A DNA stretch of 38,567 nt, taken from a virus. Below are positions 30,119 through 38,389 of this stretch, piece after piece. The stretch lies in the IMG/VR virus record IMGVR_UViG_3300043436_005807, positions 1-38,567 of that record; one strand, written 5' to 3'. The position numbers and the translations under genes were made by a program. Under the pieces are notes generated by a model. The model saw only the letters and a program-made list of their open reading frames with translations. It ran no database searches and was not told the origin of the DNA. Each line of letters begins with the position of its first letter. Position 1 is the first letter of the stretch.

Positions 30119-31002
30119 AAACCCTCCCGCCCGCCTTGGCCGCTCATCTTACCGGCGGGCTCACCACGCTGTGCCGGTGCTGGCGGCTCGACCGCCGTGA
30201 TGGCGTGGTGATGGGCTTTACCGATTTCGACCGCGATCTCGCCTTCGATGCCGTCACCTACAAGGCCGCTTCGGGGTTCACTGCGAGTGCGATCGAGGGG
30301 CAGCTCGGGCTGGCGGTGTCGAACCTTGATGTGCAGGGGGCCCTCTCGGCGGATGCTTTGACAGAGGATGACCTTCACGCCGGCCGCTATGACGACGCCG
30401 CTGTCACGATCTATCTGGTGAACTGGGGTGATGTTTCCCAGCGCGTGATCCTGCGCGCGGGGAACCTCGGCCAGGTGTCGCGGGGCAAGCTGGCGTTCTC
30501 CGCTGAACTACGTGGGCTTGCGGCGAAGCTCGATCAACCGGCGGGGCGCGTCTTCCAGCGCTCCTGCGCGTGGGATCTGGGTGATGCCCGTTGCGGCGTT
30601 GATCTGAACGGGGCCGGACGCAAGGGGACGGGTGCGGTGTCGCAAGTGATTGATGCCTTCGAATTCCTCGCCTCCGGGCTTGCCGGGATTGCCGCGGGCG
30701 CCCTGGCGCGCGGGCGGCTCGTGTGGACCTCCGGGGCGAATGCCGGGCTCGCGGTTGAGATCAGGGCGCATTCCACGGGTGGCGGAACCTCGCGGGTCGC
30801 ACTTGCCTTGCCGATGGGCATGGCCGTGGCGGCGGGCGATGCCTTCACCGCGACCGTGGGCTGCGACCGCGCTCTTTCAACCTGCCGGGATCGCTTCGGC
30901 AATGCCCTCAACTTCGGGGGCTTTCCGCATATGCCGGGAACGGATTTCGTCATGTCTTATCCGAACCAGGGTGCCGGCAATGATGGCGGCCGGATCGCAT
31001 GA
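30115..31002 (+). CDS. DUF2163 baseplate hub protein (GTA gp13-like)
   Basis: A 295-residue protein with the DUF2163/BR0599-type pattern: LTTLCRCWRLDRRDGVVMGF, TDFDRDLAFDAVTYKAASGF, SAIEGQLGLAVSNLDVQGAL, then FQRSCAWDLGDARCGVDL. The C-terminal CDRALSTCRDRFGNALNFGG is followed by FPHMPGTD. The several cysteines in the second half are family features; in GTA tails the hub protein at this position binds an iron-sulfur cluster, which may apply here. ATGA overlaps link it to both neighbours. Confidence 0.93.
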   Translation: MKTLPPALAAHLTGGLTTLCRCWRLDRRDGVVMGFTDFDRDLAFDAVTYKAASGFTASAIEGQLGLAVSNLDVQGALSADALTEDDLHAGRYDDAAVTIYLVNWGDVSQRVILRAGNLGQVSRGKLAFSAELRGLAAKLDQPAGRVFQRSCAWDLGDARCGVDLNGAGRKGTGAVSQVIDAFEFLASGLAGIAAGALARGRLVWTSGANAGLAVEIRAHSTGGGTSRVALALPMGMAVAAGDAFTATVGCDRALSTCRDRFGNALNFGGFPHMPGTDFVMSYPNQGAGNDGGRIA

Positions 31003-31427
31003 TAATCCGTGATACCGTGGTTGCCGAAGCCCGTGCGTGGATCGGCACGCCCTATCACCATCAGGCGGCGCTGAAGGGTGTGGGCTGCGATTGCCTGGGC
31101 CTCGTGCGCGGCGTTTGGCGCGCGGTCTATGGCGCTGACCCCGAACAGCCACCCGCCTATACGCGCGATTGGGCGGAAACGCTGCGCCGTGAGACGCTGG
31201 CCGAAGCCGCAAGCCGCCATATGCTGGCTGTCCCGTTCGATGCGATTGAGCCCGGCGATCTTCTCCTTTTCGCGATCAGCGCCGATGCGCCCGCGAAGCA
31301 CTGCGCGATCCTCACCTCTCCGGGCCGGATGGTTCATGCGATTGAATCCCATCCCGTTGCAGAGGTTTCGCTGGTGGCCTGGTGGCGCGCCCGCCTGCGC
31401 TTTGCGTTCCGCTTTCCCGATATCTGA
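30999..31427 (+). CDS. NlpC/P60 cell-wall peptidase (tail-associated, GTA gp14-like)
   Basis: A 142-residue cysteine peptidase. The catalytic Cys is C32 in VGCDCLGLVRGVW; H101 (PAKHCAIL) is the catalytic His, with H113 (MVHAIE) as third polar residue. WIGTPYHHQAALKGVGCDCL is the typical opening of phage/GTA versions. It would cut peptidoglycan peptides during DNA entry as part of the tail tip. The ATG overlaps the DUF2163 stop. Confidence 0.93.
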   Translation: MIIRDTVVAEARAWIGTPYHHQAALKGVGCDCLGLVRGVWRAVYGADPEQPPAYTRDWAETLRRETLAEAASRHMLAVPFDAIEPGDLLLFAISADAPAKHCAILTSPGRMVHAIESHPVAEVSLVAWWRARLRFAFRFPDI

Positions 31428-31436
31428 AATACCCGA

Positions 31437-31946
31437 TTATGTGGAAGCGGTTTGTGCCAGCCACGCTGCAATGTCATCGATCGAACGAAACAGTGTTGAG
31501 GAATCCGAACTCGACGGCATGAAACCGCATGACGTCCAGAACTCCTCTGCCTCTCTGTCAATCGCGCGAACAATGACGGCCCGTCCGCCGATCGCCTCTG
31601 CCGCCGCAACGCAACGCTCCAACGCATGCCGAAGAAGTGCGCTGCCAACTCCCTTGCCCATATAAGCCGTATCAACGGCAAGCTGACCAAACAGAATGCA
31701 GGGCACTGGATCAGGCGGCCGGCCGGTGCGCACCTTGCGGGATAGGATTGATGGCGGGACCGCCGTGGGTGCAAGTCCGTAAAAGCCGATCAGACGCTTG
31801 TTCTCCCGGATGACCATCACGCGGGTGAAGCCCTTGGCTTGATTGGCAAGCGCATAGGTGCGCAGCCAATCATTCAGGGCGGATTTACCGCAATCGAACG
31901 CTGACAGATCATGATCGGCATTGAGAGGTTCGGGCGGCGAAATCAT
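31437..31946 (-). CDS. GNAT-type toxin (TacT/AtaT-like) with unusual Trp at the tyrosine position
   Basis: A 169-residue GNAT acetyltransferase. EPLNADHDLSAFDCGKSALN and DWLRTYALANQAKGFTRVMV are the signature start of tRNA-acetylating toxins; the acetyl-CoA loop is MGKGVGSALL (96-105), preceded by ILFGQLAVD. These toxins acetylate charged tRNA and stop translation. The motif normally reading F-Y-x3-GF is EEFWTSCGF here: W137 replaces the usual tyrosine, so activity may be altered. ATG 31946 overlaps the antitoxin stop (ATGA); the longer start at 31967 is rejected. The pair is antisense in the tail operon. Confidence 0.9.
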   Translation of the reverse strand: MISPPEPLNADHDLSAFDCGKSALNDWLRTYALANQAKGFTRVMVIRENKRLIGFYGLAPTAVPPSILSRKVRTGRPPDPVPCILFGQLAVDTAYMGKGVGSALLRHALERCVAAAEAIGGRAVIVRAIDREAEEFWTSCGFMPSSSDSSTLFRSIDDIAAWLAQTAST

Positions 31947-32239
31947 CCTTTGGACGTTTCGCCCCACGGAGCCTTACGCGAAAGCCGTTCACGCATCTCG
32001 GCTGGAATAGCGGCAATCGGCGCATCAATAGCGGCGACGAACTGCAGATAAGCCTCGGGCGCCATACGCACCACGGTCTGGTTGAGGATAGCGATCTGGG
32101 CGTCGTGAAGCGCCGCCCGGCGCATGAACTCCGTTCGCGAAAGCCCGCTCAGTTCCGCTCCGCGGTCGATAATGCCGAGATCCTCGTCCCGGAAACGCAT
32201 CGAAACCGCCACATCCCGCTTTTGGGCCAGATCAGTCAT
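31943..32239 (-). CDS. DUF1778 ribbon-helix-helix antitoxin (TacA/AtaR-like)
   Basis: A 98-residue antitoxin. RDVAVSMRFRDEDLGIIDRG and AELSGLSRTEFMRRAALHDA make up the ribbon-helix-helix DUF1778 domain that binds DNA as a dimer; the C-terminal part (YLQFVAAIDAPIAAIPAEMR) would wrap the GNAT toxin. AAGGAG lies about 8 nt before the ATG at 32239. The gene order antitoxin-then-toxin, with a 4-bp overlap, is standard. TTGTAT repeats directly upstream are candidate operator sites. Confidence 0.9.
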   Translation of the reverse strand: MTDLAQKRDVAVSMRFRDEDLGIIDRGAELSGLSRTEFMRRAALHDAQIAILNQTVVRMAPEAYLQFVAAIDAPIAAIPAEMRERLSRKAPWGETSKG

Positions 32240-32250
32240 GCCAGAGCTCC

Positions 32251-32272
32251 TTGTATTGCGTTTGTATATACA
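32251..32272. promoter_or_regulatory. Candidate RHH-antitoxin operator
   Basis: TTGTAT occurs at 32251-32256 and again at 32262-32267, 11 bp apart (about one helical turn), and the second copy is part of a perfect 10-bp palindrome TGTATATACA (32263-32272). It lies 12 bp upstream of the antitoxin start, in an AT-rich stretch unlike the flanking GC-rich genes. Confidence 0.4.
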
Positions 32273-32298
32273 CGCCCTCTTCTGGAAAAGCTAGCCCT

Positions 32299-35200
32299 AT
32301 GGCTGTCCTTCTTCTCACCGCCGCCGCGTCCGCGCTGACTGCGGGGGCTTCGGCGATTGTCCAGATTGCGGCCGCGGCGGCGGCAACGGCGATCGGCGGC
32401 TATATCGATAACCGGTTGTTCGGACAATCAGCGGGCACCGCCAAGCAGGAGGGCCCGCGCCTTGATAGCCTGCAGGTTCAGGCTTCAACCGAGGGCGCTC
32501 CGATCCCTGAGGTCGCGGGGCGGGTGCGGATTGCGGGCCAGATCATCTGGGCGACACGGTTCAAGGAAGTGGTCAGCACGAAGACCTCCGGCGGCAAGGG
32601 CGGAAACCGCGGGGGATCGGTCAAGACCAAGACCTATCTCTATTTCGCGAACTTCGCGGTGGGGCTGTGCGAAGGTCCGATCGACCGCATCGGCCGGGTC
32701 TGGGCTGATGGCAAGCCCTTGTCGCTCGCCGGGATCACCATGCGGGTTTATCGCGGCACGCTCTCGCAAATGCCCGATCCGCTGATCGAAGGCATTGAAG
32801 GCGCGGGCAGCACGCCGGCTTATCGCGGCCTGGCCTATGTGGTGTTCGATAATTTGACGCTTGAGAAATTCGGCAACCGCCTGCCGCAACTCAATTTCGA
32901 AATCTTCCGCCGCGTGCTGCCCGATGCCGGCGATGGGCTCGAAAGCATGGTGCGCGCGATCACACTCATTCCGGGCTCGGGCGAACGGGTCTATGATACC
33001 CGAATTCAAAAGCGCAACGCGGGTGGCGGTTCTTTTCCGCCGGAGAATGACAGTGCCGGACGTGCCGTGGCCGATCTGCGTGTCTCGCTCGATGATCTGA
33101 AGGCAACGCTTCCCGCTGTCGAACGCGTCTTTCTGGTGGCGGGCTGGTTTGGCGATGATCTGCGCTGCGGCGCCTGCACGATCCGGCCCAAGGTCGAAGT
33201 CGCGAAAAAGACCACGTCGCCCGACGCCTGGAGTGCTCATGGCCTCTCCCGCTCGGGCGCGCTGGTGATGTCGCTCAATGATGGCAAACCCGCCTATGGC
33301 GGCACGCCGTCGGACGATTCGCTTGTTCGCGCGATCCGGGAACTCAAAGCCCGCGGCTATAAGGTGGCGTTCTATCCCTTCGTGTTCATGGATGTGCCTG
33401 CAGGCAATGCGCTGCCCAATCCTTATGGTGGCGTGGGCCAGCCCGCCTATCCCTGGCGCGGGCGGATCAGCTGTCACCCCGCGGCGGGCCTGCCGGGCAC
33501 GGTCGACAAGACCGCCGCTGCTGGTGGCCAGGTTGCGGCCTTTTTCGGCTCCTGCACCCCGGGCCAGATTTCCGTGTCGGTTGCTGCGGGCGGCGCGGTC
33601 TCAACCTCCTACTCGGGGCCTGCCGAATGGGGCTTGCGCCGCTTCATCCTGCATTATGCCAGGCTTTGCGCTGCGGTGAACGCAAGCGATCCCGGCGCGG
33701 TTGATGCCTTCCTGATCGGCTCCGAATTCCGCGCGCTCTGCGCGGTGCGCGATGGGCCTGCAAGCTTTCCCGCGGTCGCCCGGCTAAAGACGCTGGCCGC
33801 CGACGTGAAGGGTATTCTCGGCGGCGGCGTCAAGATCGGCTATGCCGCCGATTGGTCGGATTATAACGCCTATCGCCCCGCCGACGGCTCGAATGATCTG
33901 TTCTTCCATCTCGATCCGCTGTGGGCTGATCCCAATATCGATTTTATCGGAATCGACTGGTATGCGCCGCTCGCCGATTGGCGCGATGGTTCAACCCATC
34001 TTGACCGGCAGTCGGGTGCCGCCTCGATCTATGATCGGGGCTATCTGCAAGCGAATATCGAAGGCGGCGAATTCTTCGATTGGTTCTATGCCAGCGATGC
34101 CGCGCGCAACGCCCAGTTCCGCACGCCGATCACCGATGGCGCGCGGGCGAAGCCCTGGGTGTTCCGTTCGAAGGATATCCGCAATTGGTGGCTCAACCCG
34201 CACTACAATCGGCCGGGTAGTGTTGAAGCCGCGGCCGCCACCGCCTGGGTTCCGCAATCGAAGCCGATATGGTTCTGCGAACTTGGCGTTCCCTCGGTTG
34301 ATAAGGGCGTCAATCAGCCCAATGTTTTCTATGATCCGAAATCCTCGGAAAGCATCCTGCCCTATTTCTCGAAGGGCACGCGCGATGATCTCATCCAGCG
34401 CGAGGCGCTGAAGGCCGTGCTCGGCTATTGGGCCCCCTCGGGCTCCCGCAACCCGATTTCCGCCGTCTATGGCGGGCGGATGATTGAATCCATCGGCGTC
34501 TGGACATGGGATGCCCGGCCCTATCCCGCCTGGCCGGGGCGCGCTGATCTGTGGTCGGATGGCGATCTTTATCCGCTTGGCCATTGGCTCAATGGCAAGG
34601 CGGGGCTCGCGGATCTCGCGGCGCTGGTGGCCGAACGCTGCCGGCGCGTGGGGTTTGCGGCCTATGATGTGTCGTCTCTCTATGGCGTCGTTACCGGCTA
34701 TCTGCGCGACCGCCCGATGAGCCCGCGTGTTGAAATCGAAACGCTCGCCGCGGCCTTCGCCTTTGATGCGGTGGAAAGCGATGGGGTGATCCGCTTCGTG
34801 CCGCGCGGGCGGCCCTCCGCTCTCAGTCTCAATGAGTCTGATCTTGCCGTGCCGCAAAGCGGTGAGGCGCTGACGCTGACGCGGGCGCAGGAAACCGAAC
34901 TGCCGCAGGAGATCGGGCTCGGCTTTGCCGATGGCCTCGATGAATACCGGCCCGGTACTGTCGCCGCCCGCCGGCTTGCGGGCTATTCCGAACGCAAGTC
35001 CGATCTCCGCCTCGCGCTGGTGATGGATCAGGTCCAGGCGCAAACCATCGCCGACCGCACTCTGACCGAAGCCTGGATCGAACGCGAAACCGCGCAATTG
35101 ACGCTTCCGCCCTCCCGCGTGGCGCTTGATCCCGGCGATGTGGTCGACGTCGTTATCAATGGCCGACCCCGCGCCTTCCGGCTGCAACGGATCACCGATA

Positions 35201-36234
35201 GCGGCTTCCGGGCCGCCGAAGCGGTGCGCGCCGAAGCCGCGATCTATGGTCCGGCGCTGAACGGCCTCGCGCCACCGCGTGTCGTGACCCCACCGGTCTA
35301 TGGCGCGGCCCTTCTGCGCCTGATGGATCTGCCGCTGCTGCGCGAAACGGACAGCGGCTCAGCACCTTATGCCGCGGCTTCTGCGTCGCCGTGGGGCGGC
35401 GTTGCAGTGATGGATAGTGCCACCGGAACCGAGTTCGCAGCGGATACGCTTCTCGATGTGCAGGCCAGCCTGGGCGAAACACTGGGGCCGCTTCCTGCCG
35501 GTCCGTCGGAATATTGGGATGAAGGTGCCGTCCTCGATGTGAAGCTCTATTCGGGCGAACTCTCCTCCGCCACACCGGATACGATCCTCAGCGGAAACGC
35601 CAACAGTCTGGCCCTGGGAACGCCGGACGGTGATTGGGAAATCATCCAGTTCGCCGAAGCGCTGCTGATCGGCGCGCAAAGCTACCGGCTTTCGAAGCTG
35701 TTGCGCGGACGGCTCGGCACCGAGCATGCGATCCGCGCTTCGCTGCCCGCCGGCGCGCCGGTGGTGGTGCTGGATCGCTCGGTGGTGGAACTTGAAGGAA
35801 ACCTCTCGGAACGCCTGGCGTCCCGCTTCTATCGCTGGGGTCCGCCCGGCCTCGATCTCTCCGATCCGGCCTGGCAACAAACCGTCTTCGCCAGCAAGGC
35901 TGCGGGGCTCATGCCGTGGTCGCCAGTGCAGATTGCGGGGGTCCGCAACGCGGGCGGCGATCTCGCGATCTCATGGGTCCGGCGCACCCGTTTCGGCGGC
36001 GCCTGGAGCGATGGGACGGACGTGCCCCTCAATGAGGAAAGCGAACGCTATGAGGCCGATATTCTGAATGGCGGCTTGGTGGTGCGCACCATCGCCGCAA
36101 CGGCTCCCGCCGCCAGCTACCCGGCGGCCCAGCAAATCGCGGATTTCGGCTCCGTTCAATCCGCCGTTTCGGTTCTGATCTGTCAGCTTTCGGCCTCCGT
36201 CGGCCGCGGCTGGCCGGGCGCTGCCATCATCTGA
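32299..36234 (+). CDS. Giant tail tip protein with TIM-barrel-like domain (GTA gp15-like)
   Basis: A 1311-residue host-recognition or tail-tip protein. The N-terminus is hydrophobic (AVLLLTAAASALTAGASAIV), followed by a conserved block QASTEGAPIPEVAGRVRIAG and YLYFANFAVGLCEGPIDRIG. The glycoside-hydrolase TIM-barrel-like domain is central (AFLIGSEFRALC, YAADWSDYN, IDFIGIDWYAPLADWRDG, KPIWFCELGVPSVDKG, IGVWTWDARPYPAWP). A phage-tail_3-type region follows (DLRLALVMDQVQAQTIADRT), with beta-rich receptor-type ends. The ATG at 32299 (MAVLLLTAA) is chosen; an in-frame ATG at 32251 would lie in the antitoxin operator region. The toxin-antitoxin pair separates it from its usual partner, the NlpC gene. 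Confidence 0.94.
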   Translation: MAVLLLTAAASALTAGASAIVQIAAAAAATAIGGYIDNRLFGQSAGTAKQEGPRLDSLQVQASTEGAPIPEVAGRVRIAGQIIWATRFKEVVSTKTSGGKGGNRGGSVKTKTYLYFANFAVGLCEGPIDRIGRVWADGKPLSLAGITMRVYRGTLSQMPDPLIEGIEGAGSTPAYRGLAYVVFDNLTLEKFGNRLPQLNFEIFRRVLPDAGDGLESMVRAITLIPGSGERVYDTRIQKRNAGGGSFPPENDSAGRAVADLRVSLDDLKATLPAVERVFLVAGWFGDDLRCGACTIRPKVEVAKKTTSPDAWSAHGLSRSGALVMSLNDGKPAYGGTPSDDSLVRAIRELKARGYKVAFYPFVFMDVPAGNALPNPYGGVGQPAYPWRGRISCHPAAGLPGTVDKTAAAGGQVAAFFGSCTPGQISVSVAAGGAVSTSYSGPAEWGLRRFILHYARLCAAVNASDPGAVDAFLIGSEFRALCAVRDGPASFPAVARLKTLAADVKGILGGGVKIGYAADWSDYNAYRPADGSNDLFFHLDPLWADPNIDFIGIDWYAPLADWRDGSTHLDRQSGAASIYDRGYLQANIEGGEFFDWFYASDAARNAQFRTPITDGARAKPWVFRSKDIRNWWLNPHYNRPGSVEAAAATAWVPQSKPIWFCELGVPSVDKGVNQPNVFYDPKSSESILPYFSKGTRDDLIQREALKAVLGYWAPSGSRNPISAVYGGRMIESIGVWTWDARPYPAWPGRADLWSDGDLYPLGHWLNGKAGLADLAALVAERCRRVGFAAYDVSSLYGVVTGYLRDRPMSPRVEIETLAAAFAFDAVESDGVIRFVPRGRPSALSLNESDLAVPQSGEALTLTRAQETELPQEIGLGFADGLDEYRPGTVAARRLAGYSERKSDLRLALVMDQVQAQTIADRTLTEAWIERETAQLTLPPSRVALDPGDVVDVVINGRPRAFRLQRITDSGFRAAEAVRAEAAIYGPALNGLAPPRVVTPPVYGAALLRLMDLPLLRETDSGSAPYAAASASPWGGVAVMDSATGTEFAADTLLDVQASLGETLGPLPAGPSEYWDEGAVLDVKLYSGELSSATPDTILSGNANSLALGTPDGDWEIIQFAEALLIGAQSYRLSKLLRGRLGTEHAIRASLPAGAPVVVLDRSVVELEGNLSERLASRFYRWGPPGLDLSDPAWQQTVFASKAAGLMPWSPVQIAGVRNAGGDLAISWVRRTRFGGAWSDGTDVPLNEESERYEADILNGGLVVRTIAATAPAASYPAAQQIADFGSVQSAVSVLICQLSASVGRGWPGAAII

Positions 36235-36246
36235 AGGATACCCACA

Positions 36247-36945
36247 ATGCCGACGCCGAACCTCGGCCTGCCCACGCTCGCGCAAGGGCAGGCGCAGAAG
36301 GAGATCACCCATAACGAGGCGCTTTTGCGGCTTGATGGAATGGTGCAAGCCAGCGTCCGCAGCCGGGCACAGGCGACTCCGCCGGCAAGCCCTGCGAATG
36401 GCGAGCGTTGGATCGTGCCGCCCGGTGCTGGGGGCGCGTGGGCGGGCCAAACTGACAGGATCGCTTTCTGGCGCGAAAACGCTTGGGCCTTCTTCGTCCC
36501 CGCCAATGGCTGGCGCGTGCAGGTAGAAGATGAACGGATCGCGGTGGTCTGGTCCGACGGTGCCTGGCGCGACCGGATTGTCGGCACCGCCAATGGCGGC
36601 GCAATCCGCCTCGTGGCTATTGAGCAAGAGCTGACGCTCGCAGGTGCCTTCGTCGATGCCACTATCGCTGTGATTGCCGATCGCATGATCGTTCTGGCCG
36701 TTGCTTCGCGCACGACGCAGGCAATTACCGGTGCCGCTTCCTACAGCGTCGGTGTGGCGGGCAACACCAGCCAGTTCGGCGGATCTCTCGGCATTGCGCT
36801 TGGCTCAAATAACATCGGCGTGATCGGTCCGACCGCTTTCTATGCCAACACACCGATCCGCATCTCCGCTGCAGGCGGAAATTTCACCGGCGGCAGGGTG
36901 CGCGTCGTTCTCTATGCGCTTGCCTTTGCCGCACCCTCATCCTGA
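36247..36945 (+). CDS. DUF2793 tail fibre-like protein
   Basis: A 232-residue protein with the DUF2793 pattern at its N-terminus (TPNLGLPTLAQGQAQKEITH, NEALLRLDGMVQASVRSR) and ANGERWIVPPGAGGAWAGQT after that. The C-terminal half (TTQAITGAASYSVGVAGNTS, FGGSLGIALGSNNIGVIGPT) is a Gly/Ser-rich beta-structure found at the ends of phage receptor proteins. Following the giant tail protein, it probably forms a host-binding appendage. Confidence 0.9.
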   Translation: MPTPNLGLPTLAQGQAQKEITHNEALLRLDGMVQASVRSRAQATPPASPANGERWIVPPGAGGAWAGQTDRIAFWRENAWAFFVPANGWRVQVEDERIAVVWSDGAWRDRIVGTANGGAIRLVAIEQELTLAGAFVDATIAVIADRMIVLAVASRTTQAITGAASYSVGVAGNTSQFGGSLGIALGSNNIGVIGPTAFYANTPIRISAAGGNFTGGRVRVVLYALAFAAPSS

Positions 36946-36963
36946 TCTTCAGAGGAACGATCC

Positions 36964-37296
36964 ATGTCCACCACTCCGGTTTCTATCGCCGCCGATGCGC
37001 TCACGCTCACCTGGGTTGCCGTCGGCAGCTTGATCCTCGAACTTCTGGTGATGATCGTTGTCCTCGTCCGCGTCACATGGTGGCTGTCGCATCGCTTCAC
37101 GCTGATCGATGCAACGCTCGCCGCCCGGGACCGGGATATCGCGGCGCTCAAGGCTGATATCTCGAATGATATCGCCGGCCGCCGTGTTGTCGCCGAAGCC
37201 CGCACGGATATCGCGCAAATCAAGGCCACGATCAGCGAATTCCGCGAACGCATCGACCGGATCGAAGCCAATGAGGATGGGCGCAAACACGCCTGA
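36964..37296 (+). CDS. Small membrane/coiled-coil protein before the lysis genes
   Basis: A 110-residue protein with one hydrophobic segment at about residues 14-40 (LTWVAVGSLILELLVMIVVL) and a long charged coiled coil (about 47-105: LIDATLAARDRDIAALKADI, then IAQIKATISEFRERIDRIEA). I cannot name a family. N-terminal membrane anchor plus coiled coil is seen in phage holin-associated and XhlA-like proteins, and the gene lies just before the endolysin. A terminator follows its stop. Confidence 0.78.
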   Translation: MSTTPVSIAADALTLTWVAVGSLILELLVMIVVLVRVTWWLSHRFTLIDATLAARDRDIAALKADISNDIAGRRVVAEARTDIAQIKATISEFRERIDRIEANEDGRKHA

Positions 37297-37322
37297 TCCG
37301 CCACGAAGCCTCGCCTTCCCAA

Positions 37323-37353
37323 AAGCCCGCCCCTTCGGCGGGCTTCCTCTTTT
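37323..37353 (+). terminator. Intrinsic terminator between tail and lysis genes
   Basis: AAGCCCGCC (37323-37331) pairs perfectly with GGCGGGCTT (37337-37345) over the loop CCTTC, followed by CCTCTTTTC. This is a strong rho-independent pattern 26 bp after the previous stop. The lysis genes begin 14 bp beyond it, so they need read-through or their own promoter. Confidence 0.8.
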
Positions 37354-37367
37354 CTGGAGACCCCACA

Positions 37368-37937
37368 ATGCTCCCTGCTCGATACCGCTGGCTTAACGCT
37401 GAACCCGGCCCGCGCATGATTGTCGAAGCGCTGAAGGAATTCGGCACGCTCGAAGCGCCGGGCACCGCCAACAACGCAAAGATCATCGGCTGGCAAAGAC
37501 AACTCGAAGCCGCCGGTCTCGGCCGAGCCTACGCCGGCGTCTACCGGCACGACGCGATCCCATGGTGCGGCCTGTTCATGGCCATCATCGCCCACCGCGC
37601 CAACATCGAACGCCGCCCCGAGCGCAACCCTCCGAAACTCTATCTGGCAGCGCTCGAATGGGCGTCCTTCGGCGTCTCGGTTCCGAAGGGCGCGGCGGCG
37701 CTTGGCGACGTTCTCGTCTTCAACCGAAAGGGCGGCGGGCATGTCGGCCTCTATGTCGGCCACGACGCCTCGGCCTTCCACGTTCTCGGCGGCAATCAAT
37801 CCGATCGCGTGACGATCTCCAGGCTGTCGAAGCAGCGCCTCGTGGCAGTGCGCCGCCCGGCCTATCGCGCCCAGCCCGCCAACGTTCGACCCATCGCCCT
37901 CGCCGCGAGCGGAAGCCTCTCCGTCAACGAGGCCTAA
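37368..37937 (+). CDS. CHAP/TIGR02594-family endolysin
   Basis: A 189-residue protein of the TIGR02594 type, a CHAP-like cysteine amidase/peptidase. The predicted catalytic Cys is C67 in DAIPWCGLFMA, the His is H125 in KGGGHVGLYVG, and N143 in VLGGNQSDRV is the third polar residue. The N-terminus (MIVEALKEFGTLEAPGTANN) matches family proteins. It would degrade peptidoglycan at the end of the lytic cycle. No signal peptide is seen, so export through a holin is expected; a holin candidate follows directly. Confidence 0.88.
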   Translation: MLPARYRWLNAEPGPRMIVEALKEFGTLEAPGTANNAKIIGWQRQLEAAGLGRAYAGVYRHDAIPWCGLFMAIIAHRANIERRPERNPPKLYLAALEWASFGVSVPKGAAALGDVLVFNRKGGGHVGLYVGHDASAFHVLGGNQSDRVTISRLSKQRLVAVRRPAYRAQPANVRPIALAASGSLSVNEA

Positions 37938-37961
37938 TCCACCACAACCAAGGAGTTACCT

Positions 37962-38159
37962 ATGAACGCCGCTCTTCAGTTCGGTGCGGGCTACCGCACT
38001 TACATCATCGCCGCTGTGCTCGTGCTCGTCGTCGCCGTCGAGAAAGGCCTCGGGATCGACGTTCCGGGCGTCGATGTCGGGTCCGACTGGCTCACCCATG
38101 TCCTCGCCGCGCTCGGCCTCGGCACCCTGCGCGCCGGGATCAACGGGGCGAACAAGTGA
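37962..38159 (+). CDS. Holin candidate
   Basis: A 65-residue protein with one clear transmembrane segment (YIIAAVLVLVVAVEKGLGI, about residues 13-31) and a second weakly hydrophobic stretch (DWLTHVLAALGLGTLRAGI), ending in a short basic tail. The size and position between endolysin and spanins fit a small holin that permeabilises the inner membrane. A strong AAGGAG box lies 6 nt before the ATG; its stop overlaps the GTG of the next gene (GTGA). No family name is certain. Confidence 0.68.
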   Translation: MNAALQFGAGYRTYIIAAVLVLVVAVEKGLGIDVPGVDVGSDWLTHVLAALGLGTLRAGINGANK

Positions 38160-38389
38160 CCGGCTGGATCGCACTTGCCCTCATCGTCGCGGTGGTCGTC
38201 GCCACCGCGGCGATCTTCGCTGCTGGCCGCAAGGCGAGCACCGCCGCCGAGGCGGCGAAAACCCGCGAAGCCGAACTCAAATCCCAGAAGGAGGCTTCCG
38301 ATGCAAAGGACCGGATGCTCGAAGCAGGCGCTGCCGCTCCTCGTGATCGCGACGCTCTCGCTGACCGCCTGCGCGACGGCACCTTCTAG
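38156..38389 (+). CDS. Inner-membrane spanin candidate (Rz-like)
   Basis: A 77-residue protein starting with a GTG that overlaps the holin stop. One N-terminal membrane segment (GWIALALIVAVVVATAAIFA, about residues 3-22) is followed by a helical, charged periplasmic part (AGRKASTAAEAAKTREAELK, then EASDAKDRMLEAGAAAPRDR). It is type-II membrane-anchored with a coiled coil, as in i-spanins. The next gene, a lipoprotein, overlaps its last 89 bases in another frame, the classic Rz/Rz1 overlap. A start codon other than ATG makes it easy to miss. Confidence 0.72.
   Translation: MTGWIALALIVAVVVATAAIFAAGRKASTAAEAAKTREAELKSQKEASDAKDRMLEAGAAAPRDRDALADRLRDGTF

Noticed and set aside
33991-35187. Minus-strand ORF (398 aa) opposite the giant tail protein
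   Set aside because: Shadow of the GC-skewed codon pattern; composition rich in Gly/Arg/Ala without domain motifs.
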